Positions 7,626 through 17,695 are shown, numbered from the stretch's first letter. The stretch: DNA of 64,000 nucleotides from Chitinophaga sp. YR573 (GCF_900110995.1 NZ_FOJF01000002.1:682001-746000); one strand, 5' to 3'. The notes: generated by a model not told the origin, from the letters alone. Numbers and translations are program-made.

Positions 7626-10274
7626 ATGTTTGTATCTTCAACGATCAAACAGAAACTCTATATCACTGTACTATGCTGCTTCCTGGCAGTAAAATCCTTT
7701 GCACTACCTGATACGCTGCAAAAGCGTCTGCAGCAGTTGCAACAGGCAGATGACCTGTCGGGTTGGTTATATGAGCGGATGGAATATGTCGCCGCCGACC
7801 CTGCCGCCCGTATAAATGTACTGATGGACTGTAAAAAGGATGCCTGGCGTCCTATCCGCACAGATGAAGACTACCTCGCCTGGCTGGACCTGCTCGTGAA
7901 CCAGGGCTATTACCAGCTCTACCTCGGGAATATATTACAGTCGATTCAATGTTACGAACAGGCCTACTCTTTTTACAAACAAACATTACCCGACCCATAT
8001 GATGTGGAAGACCACATCCTTAAACCGCTGGGGAATAACTATACCCGCCTGGGAGATTATGAAAGCGCCCTGTATATCCAGGAGCAGATGTTATCCCTGG
8101 CCTTAAAGAAAAAAGACCCCGCACTGATTGCCGCTGCTTATGCAAATATGGCCGTGCTGAGGAGATCTCAGGGGGAGTGGCTACAGGCTACCGCCCTCGC
8201 TAAACAGGGATTAACATACGCCGGTGATAAAGCCCCCGTAAGAGGACTCTTACTCAACACCCTCTCAGACCTCGCCACTTCCAGAGGAAGTTACGACAGT
8301 GCCCGTTTGCTAAATGCCGCCGCCTTAAAAATACTAAAGGGTACAAACCCTTACTGGCTGGAAAGCGCCTATGTACAGGCAGCAGCTACCAGCAGCAATC
8401 CGCTGCAGCAATACCAGCTGGCCTTACAGGTGATAGAAAAACACTTCAAAGGAGGAAGGCAACGAGAAAAAGCAAATGTATATGTGCTGATGGGACGAGC
8501 CTTGCTGGATCAGAATAAACCAGATGCCGCCAGGCAACAATACCAGCAGGCGCTTAAAATATTGCTGCCGTCCTACACCCCGGATAGACTGCCGGAAGAA
8601 CGCTGGCTGTACGGTGAATACATTTTACAGGATGCCCTGGAAGGACTCGCCAGAACATATCATCAGCAAGGGCATTCACAACAGGCACTGGCAGTCATAG
8701 ATCTCTGTTTCGCCGCCGCTGCTAAATTAAGAAACGAATTTGCCGGAATGGATTCCCGTCGCTTACAGCAACAGGAGAACCGCCGCCGGGTAGAACTGGC
8801 GATGAAAATAGCTTATAGCCTGTATACCACGACTAAAGAAACGCAGTACGCCAACCGTATGCTGCAATATGCAGAACAGGGCAAAGCACAATGGCTGTTG
8901 GAAGAGATCCGCAGGAATATTGGTTATGCCGCCATGCATGAAAAAGATACACTGTTCCATCGTATGCAGCAACTGGAACAGGCCATCGCTTATTACAACC
9001 GGGAAGCAGCCGACAAAACAGATATGATCTCTTCCCTGGAATATGAAATGAGCGGCCTGCAAAGGAAATTGCAGCAGCGTTACCCTGCACTGTTACAAAG
9101 CAACCGCGTAACCAGCACCCAGCTAAATGATCTGCCCGAAAATACGGAAGTAATAGCCTGCTTCGCAGGAGAAAAACAATGGTTCCTGCTGGAAGCAGAT
9201 AAACACGGCGTAAAAGCGGTGCGTACCATAGATAACCTGGGCACACAATGCCGGTACTTTGTACAGCACTACTTCAAGGAAGGCCCCAATGCCATGATGA
9301 ATGATCCGGTAACCTATTACAAAGATGCTTACAAACTATACCAGGCAATACTGGGTGGTAAGAAATGGCAACAAAATTATCAATACTTATTTCTGACAGA
9401 TGATGTACTGGGTTATGTGCCATTTGATGCACTTGTCACAGACAGCACCTATCATCCTGATATCAGCACCTGGCCTTTCCTGGTAAAACAGGCATCGATC
9501 AGTTATGCATATTCATTATTAAGCTGGCAGCAACTAAGAAAAAGACAACGGGAAAAAACAAGCGGCTTCACCGGCTTTTTCATCACCCACGACAGCAGCA
9601 GCCGGGCCATCCCTGCTGTGGTAGAAGAACAACGCCAGCTCAAAACTATTGTAAGTGGTAAATATGAAGAGAACCAGGCAGCCACATTGCAGGCCCTGGA
9701 ACAGGCATTACAGCAAACGGGCGTGCTGCACATCAGCACACATGCAGGCGTAAACCATGAACCTATCCTGGAAATGGCGGACGGCAACTTTGCACTGTCT
9801 TCTCTCACCGCCCGCTTGCACGCTCCTCAACTGGTGGTGCTCAGCGCCTGCAGAACAGCAGATGGCTGGCTGATGCAGGGAGAAGGTGTACAGAGCTTAT
9901 CCTGGGGATTTGCCGCAGCAGGTATCCCGGGAGTGGTAGCAGGATTGTGGAACGTGAACGATGCCGGGGCCGCTACCTTTATGCCTCATTTTTATGAGAA
10001 CCTGCACAAAGGGCAGGAGGTAAGTGCCGCACTGTACTCAGCTAAGCTGCAGTGGTTAAAGCAGCAGCAGACCAATCCGGTATTGCAACTGCCTTATTAC
10101 TGGTCGGGCTGGGTGTATATGGGCATTCCGCAAACAATCACTTTATCAACACCTATACCTGTCTATTGGTGGTGGATCGCTGCTTTATTATTGATATTTT
10201 TCCTATTTTACCTGTATAAAAAATTAACCCATGTCAAAACAATCAAGACGCCAGTTCATGTCAACCGCAGCTAA
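7626..10274 (+). CDS. Periplasmic TPR-CHAT (caspase-like) protein with C-terminal anchor
   Basis: An 882-residue protein from the ATG at 7626, giving the signal peptide IKQKLYITVLCCFLAVKSFA. Residues about 60-430 are TPR repeats (ALYIQEQMLSLALKKKDPALIAAAYANMAVLRR, ARQQYQQALKIL). The C-terminal third is a CHAT domain, a caspase-related protease fold. The likely catalytic dyad is His706 in LHISTHAG and Cys742 in VVLSACRT. GVQSLSWGFAAAGIPGVVAGLWNVND is the typical following block. The protein ends with one membrane helix, WWWIAALLLIFFLFYLY. An exported, membrane-anchored protease with TPR recognition modules is implied; its substrate and trigger are unknown. Its last 44 bases overlap the Dabb gene. 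Confidence 0.85.
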   Translation: MFVSSTIKQKLYITVLCCFLAVKSFALPDTLQKRLQQLQQADDLSGWLYERMEYVAADPAARINVLMDCKKDAWRPIRTDEDYLAWLDLLVNQGYYQLYLGNILQSIQCYEQAYSFYKQTLPDPYDVEDHILKPLGNNYTRLGDYESALYIQEQMLSLALKKKDPALIAAAYANMAVLRRSQGEWLQATALAKQGLTYAGDKAPVRGLLLNTLSDLATSRGSYDSARLLNAAALKILKGTNPYWLESAYVQAAATSSNPLQQYQLALQVIEKHFKGGRQREKANVYVLMGRALLDQNKPDAARQQYQQALKILLPSYTPDRLPEERWLYGEYILQDALEGLARTYHQQGHSQQALAVIDLCFAAAAKLRNEFAGMDSRRLQQQENRRRVELAMKIAYSLYTTTKETQYANRMLQYAEQGKAQWLLEEIRRNIGYAAMHEKDTLFHRMQQLEQAIAYYNREAADKTDMISSLEYEMSGLQRKLQQRYPALLQSNRVTSTQLNDLPENTEVIACFAGEKQWFLLEADKHGVKAVRTIDNLGTQCRYFVQHYFKEGPNAMMNDPVTYYKDAYKLYQAILGGKKWQQNYQYLFLTDDVLGYVPFDALVTDSTYHPDISTWPFLVKQASISYAYSLLSWQQLRKRQREKTSGFTGFFITHDSSSRAIPAVVEEQRQLKTIVSGKYEENQAATLQALEQALQQTGVLHISTHAGVNHEPILEMADGNFALSSLTARLHAPQLVVLSACRTADGWLMQGEGVQSLSWGFAAAGIPGVVAGLWNVNDAGAATFMPHFYENLHKGQEVSAALYSAKLQWLKQQQTNPVLQLPYYWSGWVYMGIPQTITLSTPIPVYWWWIAALLLIFFLFYLYKKLTHVKTIKTPVHVNRS

Positions 10275-10647
10275 AACAGCTGCCGTGACGGGGATTGCCA
10301 CACTTACAGGTGGAGCTGTAACAGCGAAAGAAACGCCTAAAGTGTTTATACATCATGTATATTTCTGGTTAAATAATCCTGATAGCCAGGAAGATAAGGA
10401 TAAGCTGATTGCCGGATTGCGCAAACTCGCCGTAACAGCCAAAACCATCCAGCAGCACCATATAGGATTGCCATCCACTACCAACAGGGATGTGATAGAC
10501 CGCTCCTACGCAGTATCCTGGATGTTGTTCTTTAAGAACAAGGCAGAGCAGGATATTTATCAGACAGATCCCGCACACTTAAACTTCATCAAGGAATGCT
10601 CTTCTGTATGGAAGAAAGTGATCGTGTATGATTCCGAAGATATATAA
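10231..10647 (+). CDS. Dabb (stress-responsive A/B barrel) protein with twin-arginine signal
   Basis: A 138-residue protein with the N-terminal SRRQFMSTAAKTAAVTGIATLTGGAVTA, a Tat signal. A single Dabb domain follows: VFIHHVYFWLNNPDSQEDKDKL, then IQQHHIGLPS and SYAVSWMLFFKNKAEQDIYQTDPAHLNFI. Dabb proteins are ferredoxin-like dimers; some are enzymes and most are uncharacterised. The start codon lies inside the 3' end of the TPR-CHAT gene in another frame, so the two are coupled. A strong hairpin follows. Confidence 0.85.
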   Translation: MSKQSRRQFMSTAAKTAAVTGIATLTGGAVTAKETPKVFIHHVYFWLNNPDSQEDKDKLIAGLRKLAVTAKTIQQHHIGLPSTTNRDVIDRSYAVSWMLFFKNKAEQDIYQTDPAHLNFIKECSSVWKKVIVYDSEDI

Positions 10648-10652
10648 AACAC

Positions 10653-10684
10653 AAATGCGAATGATCGTCTGATCATTCGCATTT
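10653..10684. terminator. Bidirectional hairpin terminator
   Basis: AAATGCGAATGATC (10653-10666) and its exact complement (10671-10684) enclose a 4-base loop between convergent genes. Confidence 0.8.
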
Positions 10685-10707
10685 AATCTCTTCACATTCT
10701 CTTATAA

Positions 10708-13314
10708 TTACTGCATACCATCCATCATATTAGCACCATTCCCCTGGCTCTTGCGTTTAAACAAGCTCGCATCTATCTTTCCAAAACGGTAAGCAAAGTT
10801 CAGTTTTACCATCTGCGGATCACGCAGACGATTATAGTTCTGTACAAAGTAAGCGCTGGATGAATACTGGTCCGTTTTACGGCTCCTGAAAATATCACTC
10901 ACACTCAATGTTACACTCGCTGCTTTACTCTTCAGGAAACTCTTCTTTATAGCAATATCAACGCCATAGAAAGGACGGATATAACCCTGGGAAGAACTCT
11001 GTGCCTGCATATCCGGAGGGCCACCACCAAACTGACGCTGGGTATTCACCGGTAAGTTTGTTTTCGACTGATATGTAGCGGTTAACTGTATATCAAAGTT
11101 AGCCGGTAACTTGAAATTACTGTTGAATTTACCAAACACACTCCACAATGCATCCTGCTGAACAGCACTGGTACTATCGGTGTTGATCTTGGAATTATAG
11201 ATGTTAATATTGGTAGAGATATCCCACCACTTGGTAAGAATATTCTGTACCGTTATTTCCGCACCGGTTGTATAACTGCTGTTGGCATTGATATATGTGT
11301 TGATCAGCGCTGAGCTGCCGGTCGCTTCATCTGTTTGTCTTTCGGTATAACCGGTAATCAGGTGATCAGTATATTTATAATAAGCAGATGCCAGTAAGGT
11401 ATGATTGCCTGCAAATGTTTTCAGATAAGAGAGCTCAAGAGAATGTGTGAACTCCGGTACCAGGGCAGGATTACCTTTAGTGATATTCAGCTTATCGGTA
11501 GAATCCGCAAAAGGGATCAGCTGGAAGAAGTTCGGACGGTTGATCCTGCGGTTATAACTCAGCTGTAATTCCTGGTTATGTTTCAGTTTCTGACTCAGGA
11601 ACAGGGTAGGGAACAGACTGGCCGGGTATTCATTCCCAAACTTCTCACTGCTCTGTATCAGTTTCCCATCGTAGTTGGATTTCTCCACTCTCAATCCTAA
11701 TTTATAACTGAAACTGCGGATACCACTGCTGAAAGTAGCATAAGCGGCATATACATTTTCATTATTCTCATAGTTACTGCTGGGATTAGGGATCAGTTCA
11801 TAATCACCCAGTACATCACTAAAGATATAATTGTAGTTGTTGTTCTCTGTATGTCTTAATCCTGCTCTTAAACCAGCTTCTAATTTGGTAGTGGCATTGA
11901 ATGGCTTCACATAGTCTGTCTGGATAGTGATATTCCTCATCTTACCATTTCCCTGTATTTTCTGCAGTTCATTGCCGGTAGCAGTACCACCCCTGGTGGT
12001 ATAATAATTTGTGTTGTAATCAGAGTTGTTTTTGTAAGCACCACCGAAGTAGTTGGCGTCTACGGTCAGTTCTTCTCCTTCATGTGGGAACAGGTGTTTC
12101 ATCCCCAGTACCAGACCGGTACCGTTGAAAACACGACTGCTGTTCGTTAAACGTTGTCCGTAAGAATGAGAAGAAGTACCGGCAGCAGTAAAGGTAGTAT
12201 CTGAATTGATGTCCAGTACACTGGTTGGTTTCATACTCCCATGTACTTTCACACCTGATACAGATAATGTGGTACGGTTGTTCACGAAGTAATCCAGTCC
12301 AAGGCGACCGAAAGCAAATCCACCACCATTCCTGGAAGCATTGTTCTGCAGGGTATGTATGGGATCTGTTTCTATGGTGGTACGGTCGGTCGTGCCGGTA
12401 GTACGGTCCTTATTCTGGTTAATCATGGCGCTGGCCGTGATATTCACTTTATCCTGGCGAAGGTTGAAATCAGCCCCTCCATTTATAGCCCCGCGTTTAT
12501 CGATACCTGCGCGAAGGTTACCGTTGTAACCCGTCTTACGGTTCTTTTTCAGTACGATATTGAGGATCCCTGCACCACCGCCGGAAGCATCATATTTGGC
12601 ACTGGGAGCAGTAATCACTTCTACGCTTTCGATTGCATCAGCAGGAATCTGTTCCAGCGTGAGGGTGGTAGGCCGTCCATCTATGAATAACTGAGGAGCT
12701 GCGTTACGCATGGTAACGTTACCATCAATGTCCACATTTACGGAAGGCACGTTTTTCATCACATCCAGGGCAGTACCACCGGTACTGGAGATGTTCTTCT
12801 CCACGTTAAATACCTTTTTATCGCCGTCTATCTGCATCAGTGGTTTGGTACCGGTAACGGTCACTGCCTGCAGCTGACTGATACTTCCTGTCAGTTTGAT
12901 ATTTCCCATGTCCTTATCGAATGAAGGAATGGTACCGGGAGCAGGTTTCTTCGTTAAGAAAGCGACTGTCTGGGTATAAGTTTTATAACCGGTAGCCGTA
13001 ATTTTCAGTTGTAAAGGGCCGAATACCGGTAATTCTTCCAGACTGAAATCACCGTTATTCTGTGTCATCACACCTTTTACAAGTACGTCTTTTTTAACAC
13101 CACTGGCAGAGTCGAAACGGCTCTGTAAAACGATCACCGAAGTGTAAGGCATTGGTTTACCATCACTGTCCAGAATTTTCCCGTAAAGGTGGCCAATATT
13201 GGCCGGACGAGCGCCGCCGGGCATTCCTCCAGGAGGCATTCCACCACCGGGCATTTGTGCGTTTACAATACTAGAACAGGTCAACAGGGCGAAAAGCCAT
13301 ATAATTTTTTGCAT
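10708..13314 (-). CDS. TonB-dependent outer-membrane receptor (outer membrane beta-barrel family)
   Basis: The start at 13314 gives the signal peptide MQKIIWLFALLTCSSIVNAQ (868 aa). A Met/Pro/Gly-rich linker MPGGGMPPGGMPGG follows, then a carboxypeptidase-like domain (LYGKILDSDGKPMPYTSVIV), a plug (GTALDVMKNVPSVNVDIDGNVTMR, FIDGRPTTLTLEQIPADAIESVEVITAPSAKYDASGGGAGILNIVLKK), and a beta barrel. There is no SusD partner. The C-terminus NGANMMDGMQ lacks the usual final aromatic residue. The gene lies downstream of a LytTR-type two-component pair on the same strand, so that pair may control it. Confidence 0.88.
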   Translation of the reverse strand: MQKIIWLFALLTCSSIVNAQMPGGGMPPGGMPGGARPANIGHLYGKILDSDGKPMPYTSVIVLQSRFDSASGVKKDVLVKGVMTQNNGDFSLEELPVFGPLQLKITATGYKTYTQTVAFLTKKPAPGTIPSFDKDMGNIKLTGSISQLQAVTVTGTKPLMQIDGDKKVFNVEKNISSTGGTALDVMKNVPSVNVDIDGNVTMRNAAPQLFIDGRPTTLTLEQIPADAIESVEVITAPSAKYDASGGGAGILNIVLKKNRKTGYNGNLRAGIDKRGAINGGADFNLRQDKVNITASAMINQNKDRTTGTTDRTTIETDPIHTLQNNASRNGGGFAFGRLGLDYFVNNRTTLSVSGVKVHGSMKPTSVLDINSDTTFTAAGTSSHSYGQRLTNSSRVFNGTGLVLGMKHLFPHEGEELTVDANYFGGAYKNNSDYNTNYYTTRGGTATGNELQKIQGNGKMRNITIQTDYVKPFNATTKLEAGLRAGLRHTENNNYNYIFSDVLGDYELIPNPSSNYENNENVYAAYATFSSGIRSFSYKLGLRVEKSNYDGKLIQSSEKFGNEYPASLFPTLFLSQKLKHNQELQLSYNRRINRPNFFQLIPFADSTDKLNITKGNPALVPEFTHSLELSYLKTFAGNHTLLASAYYKYTDHLITGYTERQTDEATGSSALINTYINANSSYTTGAEITVQNILTKWWDISTNINIYNSKINTDSTSAVQQDALWSVFGKFNSNFKLPANFDIQLTATYQSKTNLPVNTQRQFGGGPPDMQAQSSSQGYIRPFYGVDIAIKKSFLKSKAASVTLSVSDIFRSRKTDQYSSSAYFVQNYNRLRDPQMVKLNFAYRFGKIDASLFKRKSQGNGANMMDGMQ

Positions 13315-13424
13315 AAGTTCCTTTTCAGATAACACAAAACTAATTGCGTATTTCCATTATACATAGTAAAATGAGGCAACAATATAAAATAATGCGACGA
13401 AAGGCGCAGATCAAGGATGAGATT

Positions 13425-14144
13425 TTATTTATTGCCGGCGCCTGTAAGAGCAGCCACCGCATCACGATAATTATCACCTACCGGTAATTCCATGGTACCG
13501 ATAAAGACACTGTTTTTCCGGATAGCAGTAATATGGGCTACCGCTATTATATAGGACTTATGAATGCGGATGAATTTAGCCGCCGATAGTTGTTCCTCTA
13601 CCTGTTTCAGGGGCATGCGGGTCACTACGGGCTTGGCATCACCTGTAAGGTGGATACGGATATAGTCCTTCAGGGCTTCTATCCATATGATGTCGGCGAT
13701 GGTGATTTTCAGCAGGCTGTAATCGGCATTCACGAAGAAAAATTCAGGATTGACAGCCGAAGAAACAGGCACATTATTTTGCCTTAACTGGAAAAGTTCA
13801 CGGGCTTTGTTGCACGACTTGATAAACCTGGGAAGGGATACCGGTTTTACCAGGTAATCCGTTACATCCAGTTCAAAACCTGCCAGTGCATATTTCTCAT
13901 AGGCCGTAATGAGAATGATCATGGGTTTCTGGGCCATGCTCTGTATAAACTGTAATCCCGTTAATCCAGGCATCTGAATATCCAGGAAAATGAGGTCTAC
14001 CGTATTTTCCTGTAATACTTTTATTGCTTCAAAGGCATCCGTACACTTGGCTACCAGTTCCAGGTAGGGTACCTGCCGGATATTATCTTCCAGCAGCTCA
14101 AGAGCCAGGGGTTCATCATCAACGGCTATACAACGTAGCATCAT
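13425..14144 (-). CDS. LytTR-family response regulator
   Basis: Residues 1-120 form a receiver domain with acidic DDEP near the start, phospho-acceptor Asp in DLIFLDIQMPGLTG, ITAYE and KPVSLPRF. The C-terminal half is a LytTR DNA-binding domain: FFVNADYSLLKITIADIIWIEALKDYIRIHL, RMPLKQVEEQL, FIRIHKSYIIAVAHI, VGDNYRD. The 239-residue length is normal. It follows the sensor kinase gene by 12 bp and forms a two-component pair with it. The likely target is the TonB receptor gene downstream. Confidence 0.9.
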   Translation of the reverse strand: MMLRCIAVDDEPLALELLEDNIRQVPYLELVAKCTDAFEAIKVLQENTVDLIFLDIQMPGLTGLQFIQSMAQKPMIILITAYEKYALAGFELDVTDYLVKPVSLPRFIKSCNKARELFQLRQNNVPVSSAVNPEFFFVNADYSLLKITIADIIWIEALKDYIRIHLTGDAKPVVTRMPLKQVEEQLSAAKFIRIHKSYIIAVAHITAIRKNSVFIGTMELPVGDNYRDAVAALTGAGNK

Positions 14145-14156
14145 AAAATTAAGAGA

Positions 14157-15209
14157 TTAATGCAAATGTAACTGTAAAGAGACAACGAACCAGCCTTCCT
14201 TTTTGTTGATCAGCAACTGATAATTATCCTTATATAAGAGATTTAAGCGGCGTTTTACATTGGTAAGACCTATACCGGACGTTTTGTCTTTTATTTCCTC
14301 GTATTCCGTATTGTATTTGTTCATCACGGAAAACTGCAATAAGCCTTGTTTGGCACGTAGTTCTATATCAATACGGGCATCCTGTATCAGTCCGGTACCA
14401 TGTTTAAACGCATTTTCCACAAAGGGGATCAGCAGCATGGGTTCTATCTCATACCCGTTTTCAGGCAGCTGTAAATTTACATTTACCTGCACTTTTGCAC
14501 CGAAACGCTGCTGTTGAAGGTCTATATAACTTTGCAGGTAATCAATCTCCTTATCCAGCGGCACTTTATCTTCATCCGCTTCATACAGCATATACCGCAT
14601 TAAAGAAGAAAGGTTGATCAGGGAAGGTTCCAGCTGGTCTGATTTTTTCCTGGCCAGCGCAACCATATTATTGAGTACGTTGAACATGAAATGAGGACTT
14701 ACCTGCGATCTTAGCAGGGTCAGCTCTGTTTTAAGGTTCTCATTTTCACGCTCACTGGCCAGTTTATCACTGTTCAGTTTATCCCTGATCATCCTCCAGG
14801 CCGTGCTGCATGCCAGCATAAAAATGAGGGAAAAGAAACAGAACATGATGGTGGGGTTCAATTCAAACCGTCTGTAAGTAATCAAAACTTCACTAATTAC
14901 CCACTTGGATCCTATCAGGGCTGCTAAAAGCAATAATAAGATCGTTACGAATTCCGGGTATTTTTTGCGGTAAACCAGTTTAGGAATGAGTACTGTCGCA
15001 TTCAGGTAAAAGATGAGAATCAGTAATACCGCATTTATAAGATAATGAATGAGATTCGCTTTGTCATCAGGTTCCGGGTGACGGTGTTCTGAGGGACGGA
15101 ACAGGAAAGGCAGGGTGAATAAGGTAATCCATATAACTATATGCAGGAAGATCTGCGCCCACTTCCTGGAATACCATGCCTGTTTAGTATCGTTTTGTAC
15201 AATATTCAT
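14157..15209 (-). CDS. LytS/YehU-type membrane sensor histidine kinase
   Basis: The ATG at 15209, preceded by AAAGGA, is preferred over the TTG at 15224. The 350-residue protein has four predicted membrane helices in its first 150 residues (FLHIVIWITLFTLPFLF, LINAVLLILIFYLNATVLI, FVTILLLLLAALIGSKWVI, IMFCFFSLIFMLACSTAW). A coiled segment follows, then the His_kinase motif LLRSQVSPHFMFNVLNNMVAL with the phosphorylated His. The ATPase domain shows LLIPFVENAFKHG and KTSGIGLTNVKRRLNLLY. There is no obvious extracytoplasmic sensor domain, so the signal is probably sensed in the membrane. Confidence 0.9.
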   Translation of the reverse strand: MNIVQNDTKQAWYSRKWAQIFLHIVIWITLFTLPFLFRPSEHRHPEPDDKANLIHYLINAVLLILIFYLNATVLIPKLVYRKKYPEFVTILLLLLAALIGSKWVISEVLITYRRFELNPTIMFCFFSLIFMLACSTAWRMIRDKLNSDKLASERENENLKTELTLLRSQVSPHFMFNVLNNMVALARKKSDQLEPSLINLSSLMRYMLYEADEDKVPLDKEIDYLQSYIDLQQQRFGAKVQVNVNLQLPENGYEIEPMLLIPFVENAFKHGTGLIQDARIDIELRAKQGLLQFSVMNKYNTEYEEIKDKTSGIGLTNVKRRLNLLYKDNYQLLINKKEGWFVVSLQLHLH

Positions 15210-15383
15210 TCCTTTATCAAACAATTTAACCGGTCAAAAGAACTAAAAATTTGAGTATAAAGAGACAATATTGAGATGAAATCCAGGTTTTTCGCTACAA
15301 ACTTGAAGTTTTCTGTTAAATTGCTTTTATAAATCTCATCTTTTCCCTGAACACAGAGGTGATGTGAGCCATATAACCAGACT

Positions 15384-17237
15384 ATGATTGATCATGCGAA
15401 CCATTGGTGGAGTGCGATAGCGAACGCTATTGAAGAAGGTTACGTTGCAATAGATTTGCATGGTCAGGTGATTGCATGGAATGAATGTGCACTTAAAATC
15501 CTCCATATTTCCGCTACTCAGATCCGGGATAATGTCTATTGGAAAAGCGCCGGTATACAGCCGCTTGCTGTTATGCTGGAAGAACGGCAGGATTTTTCCG
15601 GCCGGGAAATCAGTCTTCAATGTGAACGTGGTACTATTACCTGGCTGAGAATCAATGGCCGGCATCTTGTAACGGATACGGATAAAGGATACATCCTCAC
15701 ATTTACGGATATAACTAAATGGATCGATACCAATAAATCTTTGAGCGCTATTATCTCATCTCTGGATGATATTGTGGTGGAAGTGGCCGCAAATGGCACT
15801 ATTCTGCATGTGTGGATGAACAAAAAAGCAAGGCTTACCCTTCCCTGGAAAATGATGGAGGGAAAACAGGCCACTGGTTATATGCCGGAAAGCCTGATTG
15901 CTGACATCCGGAAATTAATGAAGAACGTATATCAGACCGGGCAAGAACAGGTGGTCACTTATCATGATCCGCTGCAACAGGAGGAAGACATCTGGTATCG
16001 TGCAAGACTGTTATTATCTGACAATGCCAATAACAGCATTATTATAAGTCTGGAAGATGTTACCACGGAATGTAAGGCTGAGCAGGAACTCAAACATACA
16101 AAATACAGGTTAGAGGAAAGTCAGAAGGTCTTTGAAAGCGTATTCAATTATTCTCCTACCGGTATAGGGCTGATAGGGCCCGATGGTAAATGGATGGATG
16201 TAAATGAATCCCTGATGAATACCCTGGGTTTTACCCGGGAGGAAATGAGGTCCATGGATATAGCAGATATCATCCACCCGGATGATCGTGAGAATGCCGT
16301 GAATCAGATCACCATGATGATGAATGGTGAGATCAATACTTACCGGGCAGAAAGAAGGTATATCCATAAAGATGGCCATTATATCTGGGTATTCCTTGCT
16401 GCTTCACTATTGTGGAATGCTGATGGTACACCGCGGTTCTTTATCGTTCAGCTGGTAGATGTAACCGAACTGAAGCATTTAAATACAGAAGCACAGACTA
16501 AGAATATTATCCTGCATGCTACTTCAATAGACCTGCGGCAGAAAATAAAACAGCTACAGGAGTTCAACAGGATCATTGCCCATAATCTCGGCGGACCGGC
16601 AACAGCCTTAGTCGCGTCTACAGACCTGCTGCCAGAGCTCACCGAAGAAAGTGACAGGAACTTATTGTTACAGCACATGAAAGCTACTGCTGAAGCAATA
16701 CTGGATACGCTGAAAGACCTGAAACTGGTACTGAACCTGAAAGAGAATGATGGAGTACCATTTACCGAATGTGATCTGGAAGTGATCATTCAGCAGAAAT
16801 GGGGCTTGCTGAAGCCACTGATAGAAAAGAAGAAGGCAGAATTATACCTGGACCTGGAAGTAGATAAGATCTATTACGCCAAGGCTTATCTGGAGAATAT
16901 ATTGTTTAACTTACTAAGTAATGCATTGACTTATACCCGTCCTGGTATACCACCCGAAATACACGTTTCCTGCCGGATAGAGGAGAAGGAAATAGTGCTG
17001 GAAGTAAGGGACAATGGCATGGGTATTGATCTTGATAAGCACGGTACGCAGATATTCAGGTATAAAAAGATCTTTCACAGGGGTTTGAGCGGAGTAGGTG
17101 TTGGATTATTTATGATAAGAAACCAGATTAAAACATTTGGTGGCAACATTAAAGCAAAAAGTGAAGAAGGCAAAGGCAGCAGCTTCTTTGTATATTTCAA
17201 TAACAACCGGGAACCCATATTAAAGCAAGATGAATAA
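15384..17237 (+). CDS. Soluble multi-PAS sensor histidine kinase
   Basis: A 617-residue protein without membrane segments. The first PAS domain is at about 10-110 (AIEEGYVAIDLHGQVIAWNECALKIL), a second at about 125-230, and a third at about 250-360 (VFNYSPTGIGLIGPDGKWMDVNESLMNTLGFTREEM with a PAC block). A short coiled linker leads to the dimerisation domain with the phosphorylatable His in FNRIIAHNLGGPATALVAS. The ATPase domain has NILFNLLSNALTYT, VRDNGMGID and GVGVGLFMIRNQIKTFGG. It overlaps the next response regulator gene by 8 bp, so that regulator is its partner. Confidence 0.9.
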   Translation: MIDHANHWWSAIANAIEEGYVAIDLHGQVIAWNECALKILHISATQIRDNVYWKSAGIQPLAVMLEERQDFSGREISLQCERGTITWLRINGRHLVTDTDKGYILTFTDITKWIDTNKSLSAIISSLDDIVVEVAANGTILHVWMNKKARLTLPWKMMEGKQATGYMPESLIADIRKLMKNVYQTGQEQVVTYHDPLQQEEDIWYRARLLLSDNANNSIIISLEDVTTECKAEQELKHTKYRLEESQKVFESVFNYSPTGIGLIGPDGKWMDVNESLMNTLGFTREEMRSMDIADIIHPDDRENAVNQITMMMNGEINTYRAERRYIHKDGHYIWVFLAASLLWNADGTPRFFIVQLVDVTELKHLNTEAQTKNIILHATSIDLRQKIKQLQEFNRIIAHNLGGPATALVASTDLLPELTEESDRNLLLQHMKATAEAILDTLKDLKLVLNLKENDGVPFTECDLEVIIQQKWGLLKPLIEKKKAELYLDLEVDKIYYAKAYLENILFNLLSNALTYTRPGIPPEIHVSCRIEEKEIVLEVRDNGMGIDLDKHGTQIFRYKKIFHRGLSGVGVGLFMIRNQIKTFGGNIKAKSEEGKGSSFFVYFNNNREPILKQDE

Positions 17238-17646
17238 GATTAAAAATGCGTGTATTGTGGATGATGACGATCTGTTCCAGTTCGTAATGCGACAGCATTT
17301 TGAACGTCTTGGAATGGTGGAGAACGTACATAAATTCAGTGATGGGGAGCAGGCGTTAACTTATATCAAATCCAATTTGCAACAACCGGATTCATTACCG
17401 GAGCTTATACTGCTGGATGTGAATATGCCATATATGGACGGATGGCAGTTCATGCGTGAGTTTGTGAAACTGGATATTCCTGCGGATAAAAAGATCAAAA
17501 TATATATTCTTTCCAGCTCTACCCATGAGAGCGATTTACAGAAGGCAAAAGAATTTCCTGTACTGGCTGGTTATCTCGTAAAACCCCTTTCAAAACAAAC
17601 CATTCAGCAGATTCTCTCAGAACTGTTACTGGCTCATACAGACTAA
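17230..17646 (+). CDS. Single-domain response regulator
   Basis: A 138-residue receiver with acidic DDDD near residue 11, phospho-acceptor Asp in LILLDVNMPYMDGWQF, SSST and the Lys of LVKPLS. There is no output domain, so it must signal by protein contact or act as a phosphate sink. Its ATG overlaps the kinase stop region, giving a coupled pair. Confidence 0.9.
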   Translation: MNKIKNACIVDDDDLFQFVMRQHFERLGMVENVHKFSDGEQALTYIKSNLQQPDSLPELILLDVNMPYMDGWQFMREFVKLDIPADKKIKIYILSSSTHESDLQKAKEFPVLAGYLVKPLSKQTIQQILSELLLAHTD

Positions 17647-17695
17647 CTAATGTGGCATGTGGATTGTTTACTCATCGTAATTAAACCATACAAAT

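Noticed and set aside
7625..7632. AATGTTTG as a promoter -7 element for the TPR-CHAT gene
   Set aside because: It overlaps the only usable ATG for that gene at 7626, so it would leave no start codon; similarity is probably chance.
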